The notes beneath the pieces were generated by a model. It was not told where the DNA came from. It searched no databases and saw only the letters and a program-made list of their open reading frames with translations. From positions 1,364,001-1,428,000 of the forward strand of contig CBDATO010000001.1 of assembly GCA_965199805.1 (NCBI GenBank): 64,000 bases of DNA, given 5' to 3'. The position numbers and the translations under genes are program-made. Shown here piece after piece: positions 33,425 through 42,690 of this stretch. Each line of letters starts with the position of its first letter. Within the stretch, counting starts at the first letter, position 1. The DNA comes from DATAZK01 sp965199805 (GTDB lineage: Bacteria; Actinomycetota; Actinomycetes; Frankiales; Frankiaceae).

Positions 33425-34543
33425 TGTACTGACCAGAGACGTTGGTTGAGGGCGTGTGACGACACGATCTGACGGATCTTGAAAGGCGAAGACCTCCCGG
33501 CGTGGAGTGGAGCTGTCTAAGGAACCGCTCCGCCACCAGGAGGTCTTCATGTCCCACGCTAACGCTGCGCTGACGCCAAAAGCCCGGTTGAAGCTGGCCC
33601 GATTGGTCGTTGATGACGGCTGGCCCGTCGCCCGGGCCGCCGAACGGTTCCAGGTGTCGTGGCCGACCGCCAGCCGGTGGGCCGGCCGCTACCGCCTGCT
33701 CGGCGTGGCCGGCATGGCGGACCGCTCGTCACGGCCGCATCACAGTCCCCGCCGGACGCCGCAGCCGACCGTCCGCAAGATCGTGCACGTGCGGTGGAAG
33801 CGGCGCCTGGGCCCGGTCGCCATCGCCGGTGACCTCGGCCTGCCCGCCTCGACCGTGCACGCGGTGCTGGTGCGGTGCCGGATCAACCGGCTGGCCCATG
33901 TCGACCGGGCCACCGGCGAACCGGTCCGCCGCTACGAACATCCCCAGACCGGTGACCTGCTGCATGTCGACGTCAAAAAGCTCGGCAACATTCCCGACGG
34001 CGGCGGCTGGCGCTATGTCGGTCGCCAGCAGGGCAACCGCAACCGGGCCGCAACCCCCGGCAGACCGCGCACCAAGAACCACGAACCAGTGCTGGGCACT
34101 GCTTTCGTGCACACCGTCATCGATGACCACAGTCGCGTTGCCTACGCCGAGGTCCATGACGATGAAACCGCCGCTACCGCCACCGGCGTGCTGCGCCGGG
34201 CCGTCGCCTGGTACGCCGCCCGCGGCGTCACGACCCAGCGGGTGCTGTCCGACAACGGCAGCGCCTACCGCAGTCACCTCTGGCGCGACACCTGCGCCGA
34301 GCTCGGCATCACCCCGAAACGAACCCGGCCCTACCGGCCGCAGACCAACGGCAAGATCGAACGCTTCCACCGCACCCTCGCCGACGGCTGGGCATTCCGC
34401 CGCCTCTACCGCAGCGAAAACGCGCGTCGAAACGCGTTGCCAGGCTGGCTACACGAGTACAACCACCACAGGCTGCACACCGCGATCGGGAAGGTCCCAC
34501 CGATCACCCGCTTGACCAACCTCCCCGGGCTCTACAGCTAGAC
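33425..34543 (+). mobile_element. IS481-family element lacking its right end
   Basis: The left end starts TGTACTGACC at 33425 and matches the partial copy at 39020. The transposase frame is intact, but no reverse copy of the left terminus is found after it. The stop codon at 34539-34541 lies next to, and shares bases with, the end of the convergent gene at 34538. The right inverted repeat therefore appears deleted, and the element should not transpose by itself. Confidence 0.75.
33549..34541 (+). CDS. IS481-family transposase
   Basis: 330 aa from ATG 33549, behind CAGGAGG. N-terminal helix-turn-helix LVVDDGWPVARAAERFQVSW and an HTH_29-like segment (VAIAGDLGLPASTVHAVLVR). The DDE core (rve) has D in LLHVDVKKLG, D in HTVIDDHSRVAYAEVH, the downstream D in RVLSDNGSAYRSH, and E in QTNGKIERFHRTLADGWAF. 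Full length and undamaged. The missing right end of the element, rather than the enzyme, limits mobility; it could act in trans on other copies. Confidence 0.9.
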   Translation: MSHANAALTPKARLKLARLVVDDGWPVARAAERFQVSWPTASRWAGRYRLLGVAGMADRSSRPHHSPRRTPQPTVRKIVHVRWKRRLGPVAIAGDLGLPASTVHAVLVRCRINRLAHVDRATGEPVRRYEHPQTGDLLHVDVKKLGNIPDGGGWRYVGRQQGNRNRAATPGRPRTKNHEPVLGTAFVHTVIDDHSRVAYAEVHDDETAATATGVLRRAVAWYAARGVTTQRVLSDNGSAYRSHLWRDTCAELGITPKRTRPYRPQTNGKIERFHRTLADGWAFRRLYRSENARRNALPGWLHEYNHHRLHTAIGKVPPITRLTNLPGLYS

Positions 34544-34924
34544 GTCGCTATGGGTCAGCCGAAGGACGATCGCGGGGACCACTAGTTCCACCGCCGTGAG
34601 AGCTGTCCAGAAAGGATGCGGACGACCCGACCGGAGCATGCCCAGGGTCCGACCGACCCCGCCTGCCGCCATTCCTGCGGCTAGCCATCTCAGGGTTGAC
34701 AGCGGCAGTGCTTCGTTGCGGGCAGCGGCCAGCCACGCAGCGCCGTACACAGCAAAAAGACCACCGTAGAAACGCTCTTGAGAGTCCTCATTGATGCCGG
34801 CATTCTTCAGCCCGACGACCGAGGGCGCTCCCAGCGCTGCATGTACTACTCCGATGCTCGTGCACGCAGCACCGTTGAGGAGTGCGACCCGGCGTAGCGC
34901 CTGATGTTGTCTTGAAGCAGTCAT
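34538..34924 (-). CDS. DUF4345-like small membrane protein
   Basis: 128 aa from ATG 34924 (an upstream start at 34960 is possible). Four hydrophobic segments: VALLNGAACTSIGVVHAALG, FYGGLFAVYGAAWLAAA, LRWLAAGMAAGGVGRTLGML and PFWTALTAVELVVPAIVLRL. The ERFYGGLFAVYG signature and length fit DUF4345-type proteins, whose function is unknown. Its 3' end touches the truncated right side of the IS481 element, so the last residues (LTHSDV) may be altered by the insertion. Confidence 0.7.
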   Translation of the reverse strand: MTASRQHQALRRVALLNGAACTSIGVVHAALGAPSVVGLKNAGINEDSQERFYGGLFAVYGAAWLAAARNEALPLSTLRWLAAGMAAGGVGRTLGMLRSGRPHPFWTALTAVELVVPAIVLRLTHSDV

Positions 34925-35105
34925 GAGGATGGATACACCCGGCTTGACGATGACCGTCATAGTGCCGGCAACTGAGCCGGCGCAACGTGCCGTCGAACCC
35001 GCCGGTGACCGGGCGGCAAGACAAGTCGGAGCTGAGTGTCACGCAGCGCCTTCCTACGTCGTCCCTAGGGCGACTGCATGCCCCACGTGTTCTTTGGAGG
35101 TTCTT

Positions 35106-36074
35106 ATGCGTGTGCTCGTCGCCGGCGCCACCGGAGTGCTCGGCCAGCCGCTTCTTCGCCTGTTGTCCTCGGTCGGCTGCCAGGTCATCGCTCTGGGGCG
35201 TCCCGGCGGTCGCACAGTCCGGCTGCAAGGTGCCGGCGTCACCGTGGCCCTCGCGGATCCTTTCGATCCGGCGCAGGTGGCGCAGGCGGTCCGCGACGCA
35301 CGACCCGACGTGGTGCTGCAGTACTTCACCGCCATCCCGCAGAACCTGAACCCGCGCCGCATCACGCGCGACTTCGCCGTCACGAACCGGCTGCGAGCGG
35401 AAACGACCCAGTACTTGGTCGACGCTGCCATCGCTGGTGGCGCGTCCCGTTTCATCAGCCAGAGCGTCGCGTTCCTTTACGACCCTGTTGCTACCCCCTA
35501 CGGCGAGCTCGCCACCGAAGATGCGCCGCTGTGGGTCGATCCGCATCGGTCGTTCGCCGCGAACGTCGACGCGATCCGAACGCTCGAGCAGGTCACCTGT
35601 GACGCCGGCGGTCTCGCGCTGCGCTTCGGGCAGCTGTACGGTCCCGGCACCGCTTTTGCGGCCGACGGTCCTTTCACCGCAATGATCCGCAAACGCCGAC
35701 TGCCGATGATCTCCGGTGGACGGGGCGTCTTTTCGTTCACTCATGTCGACGACGCTGCGACAGCGGTGCTGGCCGCGCTGGACCGCGATGTCAGCGGCCG
35801 CCTCAACATCGTTGACGACACGCCGGTCGAGCTCTCCGAATGGATCCCGGACGTCGCTCAGATGATGGGTGCGGCCGCTCCCCTGCGCGCACCCTCGTTA
35901 CTGGTGCGGCCTGCGGTCGGACGGTGGGGCGTGGCCTTCATGACACAGCTGCGCGGAGCCGACAACTCCCGCGCCAAGCTGCGACTGGACTGGCGACCTC
36001 GCCACGCCGACTGGCGCACCGGCTTCGCGGCGGAACTAGCTGTATCCGAAACGGCCCGAAGGGTCGTGCGTTGA
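35106..36074 (+). CDS. NAD-dependent epimerase/dehydratase family protein
   Basis: 322 aa from ATG 35106, preceded by TTTGGAGGTTCTT. Extended short-chain dehydrogenase: Rossmann motif VLVAGATGVLGQPLLRLL at the N-terminus, LADPFDP, and DVVLQYFTAIPQN. The usual YxxxK active site is not clear; the region FISQSVAFLYDPVATPYGEL has Tyr without the standard Lys four residues on, so catalysis may be atypical. C-terminal VFSFTHVDDAATAVLAALD is typical of the family. The following hydrolase gene is 135 nt downstream on the same strand. Substrate unknown. Confidence 0.82.
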   Translation: MRVLVAGATGVLGQPLLRLLSSVGCQVIALGRPGGRTVRLQGAGVTVALADPFDPAQVAQAVRDARPDVVLQYFTAIPQNLNPRRITRDFAVTNRLRAETTQYLVDAAIAGGASRFISQSVAFLYDPVATPYGELATEDAPLWVDPHRSFAANVDAIRTLEQVTCDAGGLALRFGQLYGPGTAFAADGPFTAMIRKRRLPMISGGRGVFSFTHVDDAATAVLAALDRDVSGRLNIVDDTPVELSEWIPDVAQMMGAAAPLRAPSLLVRPAVGRWGVAFMTQLRGADNSRAKLRLDWRPRHADWRTGFAAELAVSETARRVVR

Positions 36075-36209
36075 CAGACCCGACCCCAACATTGGCCACT
36101 GGCGGCCCTCGATACCGACCAGAAGACCAGATACATCTCCAGGACGCCGAACGGGCCGCTCCACGCAGTCCAGACCATTTGCTGCCCCGCTAATTGAAGG
36201 AGCGATGTC

Positions 36210-37064
36210 ATGAAGGTCGAGCTCTCTGCGGGAGTCATTGACTACGTGGATACCGGCGGAACCGGGCCGGTCCTGGTCTTCGGGCATGGGATGCCGATGT
36301 CGCCAACACAGTGGCGCAAGGTCACACCTCAGCTGGCGGGGTACCGCTGCGTCCTGCCGACGCTCCCACTAGGCGGCCACCGCACCGCCATGCGGCGCGA
36401 CGCCGACCTCAGCCAATTCGGAGTAGCTCGCCTGCTCGGCGAGCTACTCGAGCGGCTCGACCTGCGAGAGGTCACCCTTGTCTTGAACGATTGGGGTGGC
36501 GGGCAGTTCCTGCTGACTGAGCGCTCTCCCGGCCATGAGCGGGTGAACCGCCTGGTGCTCGTGGCATGCGAGGCGTTCGACAACTTTCCACCGGGCGCAG
36601 CGAAACCGGTCAGCCTGGTCGCTGCGGTCCCAGGAGGCGTATGGCTACTGCTGCAGCTGCTGCGGATACCGCTGATTCGGGACAATCGCAACTCCTATGG
36701 CGGGATGAGCGTCCGCGGTATCCCCGCCGAGGTTCTGGCCGAGTGGTTTCGACCAGCACGTCAGGACCGGGCGATCCGTCATGACTTTGCCAAGTTCGCA
36801 ACCGGTGCGCCGCCGCGGCGGACGCTGCTGGCCTGCAGCGAACGCCTGGCTGCCTTCAATCATCCGGCGCTGGTCGTTTGGGCCACCGAAGATCGGCTCA
36901 TGCCGCCCGAGCACGGGCCCCGGCTCGCGGCACTGCTGCCGCAGGGCGAGTTGGTCACGTTCGATCAATGCTCCACACTCGTCGCGGAGGATCAGCCCGA
37001 TCGTTTTGCCGAGGTACTCAAAGAATTCCTGGTGCGGACCGGCCCCGCCCGCTTGGCGTCATGA
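36210..37064 (+). CDS. Alpha/beta-hydrolase with Asp nucleophile (haloalkane dehalogenase-like)
   Basis: 284 aa from ATG 36210 with GAAGGAG upstream. The oxyanion strand VLVFGHGMPMSPTQWRKV is followed by the nucleophile elbow LVLNDWGGGQFL, where Asp takes the place of Ser, as in haloalkane dehalogenases and epoxide hydrolases. Acid region WATEDRLMPPEHG. At the usual catalytic-His position the text is FDQCSTLVAEDQPDRF, with Thr/Ser where His is expected, so the triad looks incomplete. It may be a non-canonical or inactive hydrolase. Likely cotranscribed with the epimerase-like gene. Confidence 0.82.
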   Translation: MKVELSAGVIDYVDTGGTGPVLVFGHGMPMSPTQWRKVTPQLAGYRCVLPTLPLGGHRTAMRRDADLSQFGVARLLGELLERLDLREVTLVLNDWGGGQFLLTERSPGHERVNRLVLVACEAFDNFPPGAAKPVSLVAAVPGGVWLLLQLLRIPLIRDNRNSYGGMSVRGIPAEVLAEWFRPARQDRAIRHDFAKFATGAPPRRTLLACSERLAAFNHPALVVWATEDRLMPPEHGPRLAALLPQGELVTFDQCSTLVAEDQPDRFAEVLKEFLVRTGPARLAS

Positions 37065-37243
37065 TGCCAGCCACTGGCTCCAACCGCGACAGGCACCGAG
37101 CCCTGCCCAAGTTCGGCGTCAATTGGTTGCTGGAAGCATGGGGACCTGCGCCAGCAAGACGTCACCGATAATGCTGCGCCAACCAAGCGAGGCGCGGCCA
37201 GGGCCAAAGCGAAGCGAGGATTGCAACGCAGGCGCTACAAGTC

Positions 37244-37768
37244 GTGATCGGCCAACGGTGGATGGTCAGCGACGCCGAAGTCGCGCGTCGCTACCCCTGT
37301 GACGACCTGTCCTGCCCACACGTAGTGCCGCTGTGGCGGGGAGTCACTATTGACGCACCGATTTTCACCGTGTGGGCTTGGCTGCGGCAGATGCAGGTAG
37401 CGCCATACTCCTACGACTGGCTCGACAACCTGGGATCTCGATCCCCACAGAAGCTCCTTCCTGTAAAGGACCCGCAACCGGGTGAGCCCATGTCACGCTG
37501 CGCAGGTAGATTTCCGGTCGGGCGAGTGCTGGCTGTTGCGCCGGGCGAGCACCTGACAGGCGTCATTCTGGGTGCCGCGATGTCCTACGTACTGGTACCC
37601 GGCGCCGGATCGACCCGGCTACTTCTGAAGATTCTGATTCCCGAAGATCGCTGGTACACGACGGGATTAGCGATCGGCGACTGGCCCATGGCCCGTCGCC
37701 AATTAGTCCGATTCAAAACCCTATCGGAACGTCAAACCGATGGCGTGCCAGGTCCAACGGGCAACTGA
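37244..37768 (+). CDS. SRPBCC-like protein
   Basis: 174 aa from GTG 37244 (ATG 37262 is possible). The pattern APIFTVWAWLRQMQVAPYSY, DWLDNLGSRSP, then VLAVAPGEHLTGVILGAAMS and STRLLLKILIP follows uncharacterised SRPBCC (START-like) proteins that bind hydrophobic ligands in a deep cavity. A CDDLSCPHVV segment near the N-terminus holds two Cys. No membrane helix. Function unknown. Confidence 0.65.
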   Translation: MIGQRWMVSDAEVARRYPCDDLSCPHVVPLWRGVTIDAPIFTVWAWLRQMQVAPYSYDWLDNLGSRSPQKLLPVKDPQPGEPMSRCAGRFPVGRVLAVAPGEHLTGVILGAAMSYVLVPGAGSTRLLLKILIPEDRWYTTGLAIGDWPMARRQLVRFKTLSERQTDGVPGPTGN

Positions 37769-37897
37769 CCGGGAATCCGAAGAGTCTAAGTGTGACCGTC
37801 CCAGCCGGGGGACTCGAACATCAGCAGCCCTTTGGGATCGGCGTGCAGTCGCACCAAACCATGCCCGGCCGCCGGACGCGTCACGGTCCTCACACGC

Positions 37898-39011
37898 GTG
37901 TTCCGGCATGGTCCGCCGGTGCTCGCTGAACTTTGCGCCCGTCTCGCAGCCGACCCGATCTACGCGATGTCGCTTGGGTCGAAGGAACTCTTCCACAGCA
38001 ACATGTTCGGCTGGTTCATCGAACGCTTCCCGCCCGTCGCCGATGCCGTCGCCACTTGGTGCCCCCCCCGGTACCGCGAACGGAGCGCTGGTATTGCGAG
38101 AATGGCATCACCGTGACCTAGTGCTACAGTTTTCTGGCCGCGGCCCGCTTGTCATCGAAAACAAGCTGTTCGCATTGCCCGATGAGTCGCAGCTCGACCG
38201 GTACGCGACCGAGCAACTGCCGGGCCTGAGTGGTGCGCCCGATCTGGTGCTGCTGTCGTTGATGAATCCTGGCTGGCACGGGGGGACGTACGGCAAGGGC
38301 GTCCGCCAGTGGCGCTTTCGCGGCTACCGCGATCTGGTCGCCTTATTGGAGCCCTGCGTCGCTCCGGTGACGGCTTTAGACAACTACGCCGGTCAGACCC
38401 TGCAGCGATGGCTCGACCTCATCCGCCTTCTGGACAAATTGGCCACCACCCTAGGCGAACCCTCCCCCGACGAGCCGCTCGCGCTCCCCGCCGTCGACCG
38501 CGCCACCCTGCGGCCCGTACGTCTGGACGGCCCGATCCAGAAGATGCGCTGCCAATGGGTCGCCGCCGAGATCCGTCGACGCCTCCCTCCCGCCGCCGAC
38601 ACCGTCACCGTCACCGCCGGCCTGACTAACGCCCTTGGTCTGGTCGAGGGCTTCACTCGAGGCCGCTCCCCCGCCTACGGCTGGCAGCTGCAGGGCAACC
38701 AATGGCGTCTTGCCATTGACTACATGCACGAACCGCTGAAGGGCGCCACCCCGGCCCACCGGGAACGGCGGAAGGCGGCCGCCCGTCAGGAATTTGACTG
38801 GTTCAACCTCGAACCGGTGCGCGCTGAAACCGGAAGCCGCGTGCCCGAGCGCCCCGCCGCCGCAGATTACTTTCTGCGCTACGACCCATCCTTTGTCTAC
38901 CGGTATCAGCCTGTCCCCGGACTTACGGTTGGGCAAGCCATCGAGCTCGGAGTGCAATACAGCATCGTCGCGGCGAGTCGCATCGCACGATCAGCCGCTG
39001 CCGAGGCGTGA
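37898..39011 (+). pseudogene. PD-(D/E)XK nuclease-superfamily protein, frameshifted at a C8 tract
   Basis: The first frame gives PPVLAELCARLAADPIYAMS, then LGSKELFHSNMFGWFIERFP, the family N-terminus. At 38062-38069 a run of eight C interrupts the frame; removing one C joins to GALVLREWHHRDLVLQFSGR, then PLVIENKLFALPDESQLDRY. Asp in HRDLVL and the ENK triplet form the PD-(D/E)XK catalytic core (PDDEXK_4-like). About 370 aa if repaired. The C-terminal 300 residues are intact (GWQLQGNQWRLAIDYMHEPL). Such nucleases occur in restriction and phage-defence settings. The homopolymer could be a phase-variation switch, a dead mutation or a sequencing error. Start at GTG 37898 is tentative. Confidence 0.75.
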
Positions 39012-39019
39012 CGTCTCGG

Positions 39020-39187
39020 TGTACTGACCGAAGACGTTGCTTGAGGGCGTGTGGCGAAAGAGTCTGAGTGATGTTTGAAGGCGAAGACCTGCCGGCGTGG
39101 AGTGGAGCTGTCTAGAAACCGCTCCGCCGCCAGGAGGTCTTGGTGTCTCACGCTAACGCTGCGCTGACGCCAAGCGGCCGGTTGAAG
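39020..39187 (+). mobile_element. 168-bp left-end remnant of a second IS481 copy
   Basis: Matches 33425-33593 with scattered differences: TGTACTGACC, GACGTTG, GTTGAGGGCGTGTG, the stretch CCGGCGTGGAGTGGAGCTGT, and the transposase start TCHAC-like codons GTGTCTCACGCTAACGCTGC. Similarity stops at GGTTGAAG. It sits nine bases after the nuclease gene. Divergence shows it is an older or different copy, not a duplicate of the first. Confidence 0.8.
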
Positions 39188-39662
39188 ACGACAAACGGAT
39201 ACAGAGCGTCAGCCGAGCGCGCAGCGAAAAGGGGTGCGCTCGCGCAAGTCAGCGACCCCGAGGGCAGGTCTGCCCAGAGTCCGGTGGACTCCTCGCCTGT
39301 GAGGACGCGGTCCTCATGTCTGAGGCCCTAACTGGTGGCTCTGGAAGGTAAGCGCCGCCTTCGCGACATCCATACTGGATCCCTGTGACGCAGAAACAAG
39401 CTCAAGACTTCCGACGGAGCTTCCGGTGAGGCCGGCTGCGTAGCTGGAGGCCCGACTCGTGATGACCTCCAGCGGCGTCAGCACCGTGCTCGACCGCACC
39501 GGCCGCCGTACGGCCAGCGTCCGACGCCCAGCGCGACGTCCTTCTCGCCCTCGGCGGCGGCGAGCCACCACGACGCGTATCTCCAGGCTAGAAATGAACC
39601 AGCCGGCAACCGCTGGAAACGACGCGATCGTCTGGACTGCAGACGAGCAACGAGGAGTGGAC
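39188..39662. other. 475 bases without a supported gene
   Basis: Follows the IS481 remnant. No convincing frame. The right end carries an AACGAGGAGTGGAC ribosome site for the next gene. Confidence 0.45.
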
Positions 39663-40070
39663 ATGGCTGTCAAGCTGACCAACCCCGAAGCGCTGCCCAA
39701 GGTCGACTTCCACCGACAGGTGGCGATCGCCATCGGATCAAAGCTCGTGTTCATGGCCGGCCAGGTCGCCTGGGACGCCGACGGAGCTCTGGTCGGCAAA
39801 GGTGACCTCGCTGCGCAGGTGGAACAGGCGTACCTGAACGTCGCCGCTGCCGTCACCGACGCCGGCGGCACCCTCGACAACATCGCGAAGCTCACCATCT
39901 ACATCGCCGACTGGAACCTCGACAAGATGGCCCTGGTCGAAGAAGGCCGCGCCCGCGCCTTTGCGAAACTCGGAGCCACCCTGCTCGCCCCAGGCACGCT
40001 CATCGGCGTCGCGGCGCTGTTCACGCCCGAGCACCTCGTTGAAATCGAGGCAATCGCCGTCATTGATTGA
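39663..40070 (+). CDS. RidA (YjgF/YER057c) family protein
   Basis: 135 aa from ATG 39663, placed by the GAGGAG site; a longer opening to 39459 is shadow-like. RidA proteins hydrolyse reactive enamine/imine intermediates such as 2-aminoacrylate in the cytoplasm. Family text: VAIAIGSKLVFMAGQVAWDA, LAAQVEQAYLNVAAAVTDAG, LDNIAKLTIYIADWNLDKMA, GVAALFTPEHLVEIEAIAVI. The usual catalytic Arg of the RidA subfamily (in VEVxxRA near the C-terminus) is not present, since the end reads LVEIEAIAVID. This places it in another Rid subgroup where imine hydrolysis is not assured. Confidence 0.85.
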   Translation: MAVKLTNPEALPKVDFHRQVAIAIGSKLVFMAGQVAWDADGALVGKGDLAAQVEQAYLNVAAAVTDAGGTLDNIAKLTIYIADWNLDKMALVEEGRARAFAKLGATLLAPGTLIGVAALFTPEHLVEIEAIAVID

Positions 40071-40260
40071 TTGCCCTCCGCCCGGTTGATGACTCGGTCA
40101 AGCCCGCCCGGCCCCCGGTGCGAAGGCCCCATTGAGCCCAGATCGGCTCCACGATCCGCCCACCAAGCCGCCACCGACGCGCTGCTGGCCATCACCCCGC
40201 AAGTTGCACCCTTCCTTCTGCCCGCAACCGCAAGCAGGTCTACTTACGGAGACGAGACAA

Positions 40261-41040
40261 ATGAGCGTTCACGAAGTGAGCTGTCTGCTCGAGAACATGG
40301 ACTCAGTCCTCGGTCTGTTGGACGACCTCGACGACGCGGATTGGCAGTCACCATCGCTTTGTCCGGGCTGGCGTGTCCGCCAGGTCGTCGCCCACCTCGA
40401 CGGGATCGAAGAAGCGCTCAGCGGTTGGCGACCCGCCGGCGGTGCTGCGGCGCCGTTCGAAAGAACCGGCCAGATCTTCGACGAGGTCGACGACTGGCCG
40501 CCGGACCGGCTTCTCGACCGCTTCCGCGCGGTGCTGGCCGGACGCCGGAGCGAACTGCTCACCGCCGACGCGAGCTTTTTCGACGAGGTGTCGTGGACTC
40601 CCGTCGGCGTTCAGACCTACGGCCGGTTCATGGCCATCCGAAGCTTCGACTTCTGGGTCCACGAACAAGACATCCGGGTCCCGCTCGGACGCTCCGGCCA
40701 CACCAGCGGACCGGCCGCCGAACTGGCTCTCGAAGAGGTGCGGCGCAGCTTCGGGTACATCGTCGGAAAACGCGCCGAAATACCGGAGGGGTCCAGCGTG
40801 CTTGTCGAACTGCACGGGCCGATTGAAGCCAAGCTCGCAGCAGTCGTCGACGGACGTGCCCGCGTCGTCGACGACCTTGACCACCCTGACGCCATCGTCC
40901 GAACCGACTCACTGACCTTCATGCTGCTTGCTTGCGGAAGAATCGACCCCGAAACCCACCTGAAGAACGGCGACATCAAGCTTCAAGGCGACAAAGAGCT
41001 CGCCGGTCAACTCGCCCGCAACCTCCGATTCACTATGTGA
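40261..41040 (+). CDS. Maleylpyruvate isomerase-family, mycothiol-dependent-type enzyme
   Basis: 259 aa from ATG 40261. N-terminal DinB-like four-helix domain (MDMPI_N): LLDDLDDADWQSPSLCPGWR, VRQVVAHLDGIEE (His for metal), SFDFWVHEQDIRVPLGR (second His, conserved WxHxxDIR). The C-terminal sterol-carrier-like half includes SVLVELHGPIEAKLAAVVDG. In characterised relatives mycothiol is used as a thiol cofactor for isomerisation or conjugation; mycothiol is restricted to Actinomycetota, which fits the window. Substrate unknown. Lies 190 nt after the RidA gene. Confidence 0.82.
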   Translation: MSVHEVSCLLENMDSVLGLLDDLDDADWQSPSLCPGWRVRQVVAHLDGIEEALSGWRPAGGAAAPFERTGQIFDEVDDWPPDRLLDRFRAVLAGRRSELLTADASFFDEVSWTPVGVQTYGRFMAIRSFDFWVHEQDIRVPLGRSGHTSGPAAELALEEVRRSFGYIVGKRAEIPEGSSVLVELHGPIEAKLAAVVDGRARVVDDLDHPDAIVRTDSLTFMLLACGRIDPETHLKNGDIKLQGDKELAGQLARNLRFTM

Positions 41041-41092
41041 CGGTCGAGGGTCGCCCAAGGTGTGAGCCTGCCAAGGCGTCTTGGCGGCGTTG

Positions 41093-41785
41093 TCAGCGCA
41101 CGCGCCGACCCGCCCCATCGACCCGTCCTCCTATGAGGCGGCGACTCGCACGGTGCCCCTCGCGCGTCGGCCGCTGGGTGGGTTCAGGCGCGGCGTCCGC
41201 GTGGTGGAAGGAGGCGGCCACGACGAACGGCCAGCACAATTCGAGTGACGAGCCGATCCGTTCGGCCGCTCCGAGCCGTGGCCCGTGGATGGCCTCGATG
41301 ATCAGCCAGCCGAGGAGCGCGCCGAAGACGGCGGTCGCCGCGGCACAGACAGCCTGGCCGGTGATGCGCCGGTTGACCCTTTGTTGCGTCAGACACGCCG
41401 GCCAGGTGGCGATGACGAAGGCCCCAGCGGTGCTGCAGATGGTGTGCGGCAGGGTGGTGCCGCCGACGGGCTCGGGAAAGCACGCGATACCCAAAGCAGC
41501 AGCGCCGGCGACCATCAGCCCGACGCGTGCAATCAACCGGATTTGGACGAATCCGACAGCAAGGACGAAGAAGCAGATGGCGACCAGGACCAGCGCGACG
41601 GTCATGATCCACCGGTCTGTTCCGGCGTAGCCGGATGTGACGCTGACGGTTTCGCGTACCGGACTGAAGGAGGAAGGCTGCTCCCGATCGGCCACCAGCC
41701 ACCCGCCGGTCAGCAGCAACGGAAGTGCGCCGGCGCAACCGAATAGCCACCGAGGTGTCGGCCGCTCAGGCTGCTGAGTCAGCAT
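41093..41785 (-). CDS. DUF998-type membrane protein
   Basis: 230 aa from ATG 41785, chosen over longer openings because the preceding residues are Arg/Ala-rich shadow text. Six hydrophobic segments, among them WLFGCAGALPLLLTGGWLVA, RWIMTVALVLVAICFFVLAV, VGLMVAGAAALGIACFPEPV and TGQAVCAAATAVFGALLGWL. The arrangement, with YAGTDRWIMT and CFPEPVGGTT between helices, fits DUF998. Function unknown. The basic C-terminal tail may be out of family. Confidence 0.72.
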   Translation of the reverse strand: MLTQQPERPTPRWLFGCAGALPLLLTGGWLVADREQPSSFSPVRETVSVTSGYAGTDRWIMTVALVLVAICFFVLAVGFVQIRLIARVGLMVAGAAALGIACFPEPVGGTTLPHTICSTAGAFVIATWPACLTQQRVNRRITGQAVCAAATAVFGALLGWLIIEAIHGPRLGAAERIGSSLELCWPFVVAASFHHADAAPEPTQRPTREGHRASRRLIGGRVDGAGRRVR

Positions 41786-41916
41786 GAGTGATCCGATTGC
41801 CCTCGCGTCATGCGTCCGCATCAGCGACCAGTGCTGCGGGCGTGCCGGGGTCCCCCGGGCCGCCCGGCCTGACGCGACGGCGCCGAGCCACGTCGCGCGA
41901 TATGCAGCCGCTCCAT

Positions 41917-42492
41917 TCAATGGGTCCGCGGCGCGGCGCGTGACGCTTCGTCGGCGGCCACGGCGAGCGTCCCGTAGGCGGCGAGCATCTGAGCCGCGGG
42001 GAGGTCCTGCTCAGACAGCGCCCCGGGACGTCCGCAGTACAGATTGAGTCCGCCGAAGATGTGGCGCTCATCCAACATCAGTGAGAGGGACAGCATCCCG
42101 GCGACGCCGAACTCTTCGGCGACTCGCTGAGTGAAGCCGGGCCACCGCTTCTCGGTCGTCATGTCCAGGATCAGCGATTCCGGGTTGCCGTTCAGCGCCT
42201 CGACGCAGGGACCCGACCCATCGACGTACTGCAGTGAATCGGCCTGACGCGCACGGTCATCAGTGGAGCCGGTCGTCGTCAAACGTCCGTCCCGCAACAC
42301 GGTGATGCTCGCCCAGTCCACGAAGCCCAACGTTGCCACCGCCACCTCGGCAACGGCAGCCAGCACGTCGCCGGCCGGTGGCTGCTCGACCAGCTTGCGT
42401 CGCAACAGAGCGAAGCCGTCGAACAGGTACCGAAGCTGCCGGGTCGACATCGACTGGGAGGCAGATGAAGGCTGAACCACAGACGAAACCAT
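41917..42492 (-). CDS. GAF-domain protein
   Basis: 191 aa. A single GAF-like domain covers most of the protein: LLRRKLVEQPPAGDVLAAVA, VDWASITVLRDGRLTTTGST, QYVDGSGPCVEAL, GVAGMLSLSLMLDERHIFGG, LNLYCGRPGALSEQDLPAAQ. The pattern SGPCxEA is typical of actinobacterial GAF-ANTAR regulators, but the ANTAR RNA-binding domain is absent, so it may be a truncated or stand-alone sensor. Start at ATG 42492 or at an internal ATG (MSTRQLRYLF). Ligand unknown. Confidence 0.75.
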   Translation of the reverse strand: MVSSVVQPSSASQSMSTRQLRYLFDGFALLRRKLVEQPPAGDVLAAVAEVAVATLGFVDWASITVLRDGRLTTTGSTDDRARQADSLQYVDGSGPCVEALNGNPESLILDMTTEKRWPGFTQRVAEEFGVAGMLSLSLMLDERHIFGGLNLYCGRPGALSEQDLPAAQMLAAYGTLAVAADEASRAAPRTH

Positions 42493-42690
42493 TCAGAGAG
42501 CAAGCCCACCTGCGGCCGATCCGGTCCGCCAGGCGTGAGCTCACAAGCGACGCCGTTGTTCGGCTCCTCTGCCGTACCGCTCAGCGCTGATACGAACCCC
42601 GGCGCCCGAGCCGAGCTGACCGGCCGGTGTACATCGGCGCAGCGGGGCACACATCCGTCATCGGAACAGCACGCCTGAAAGCCGGCCAAC

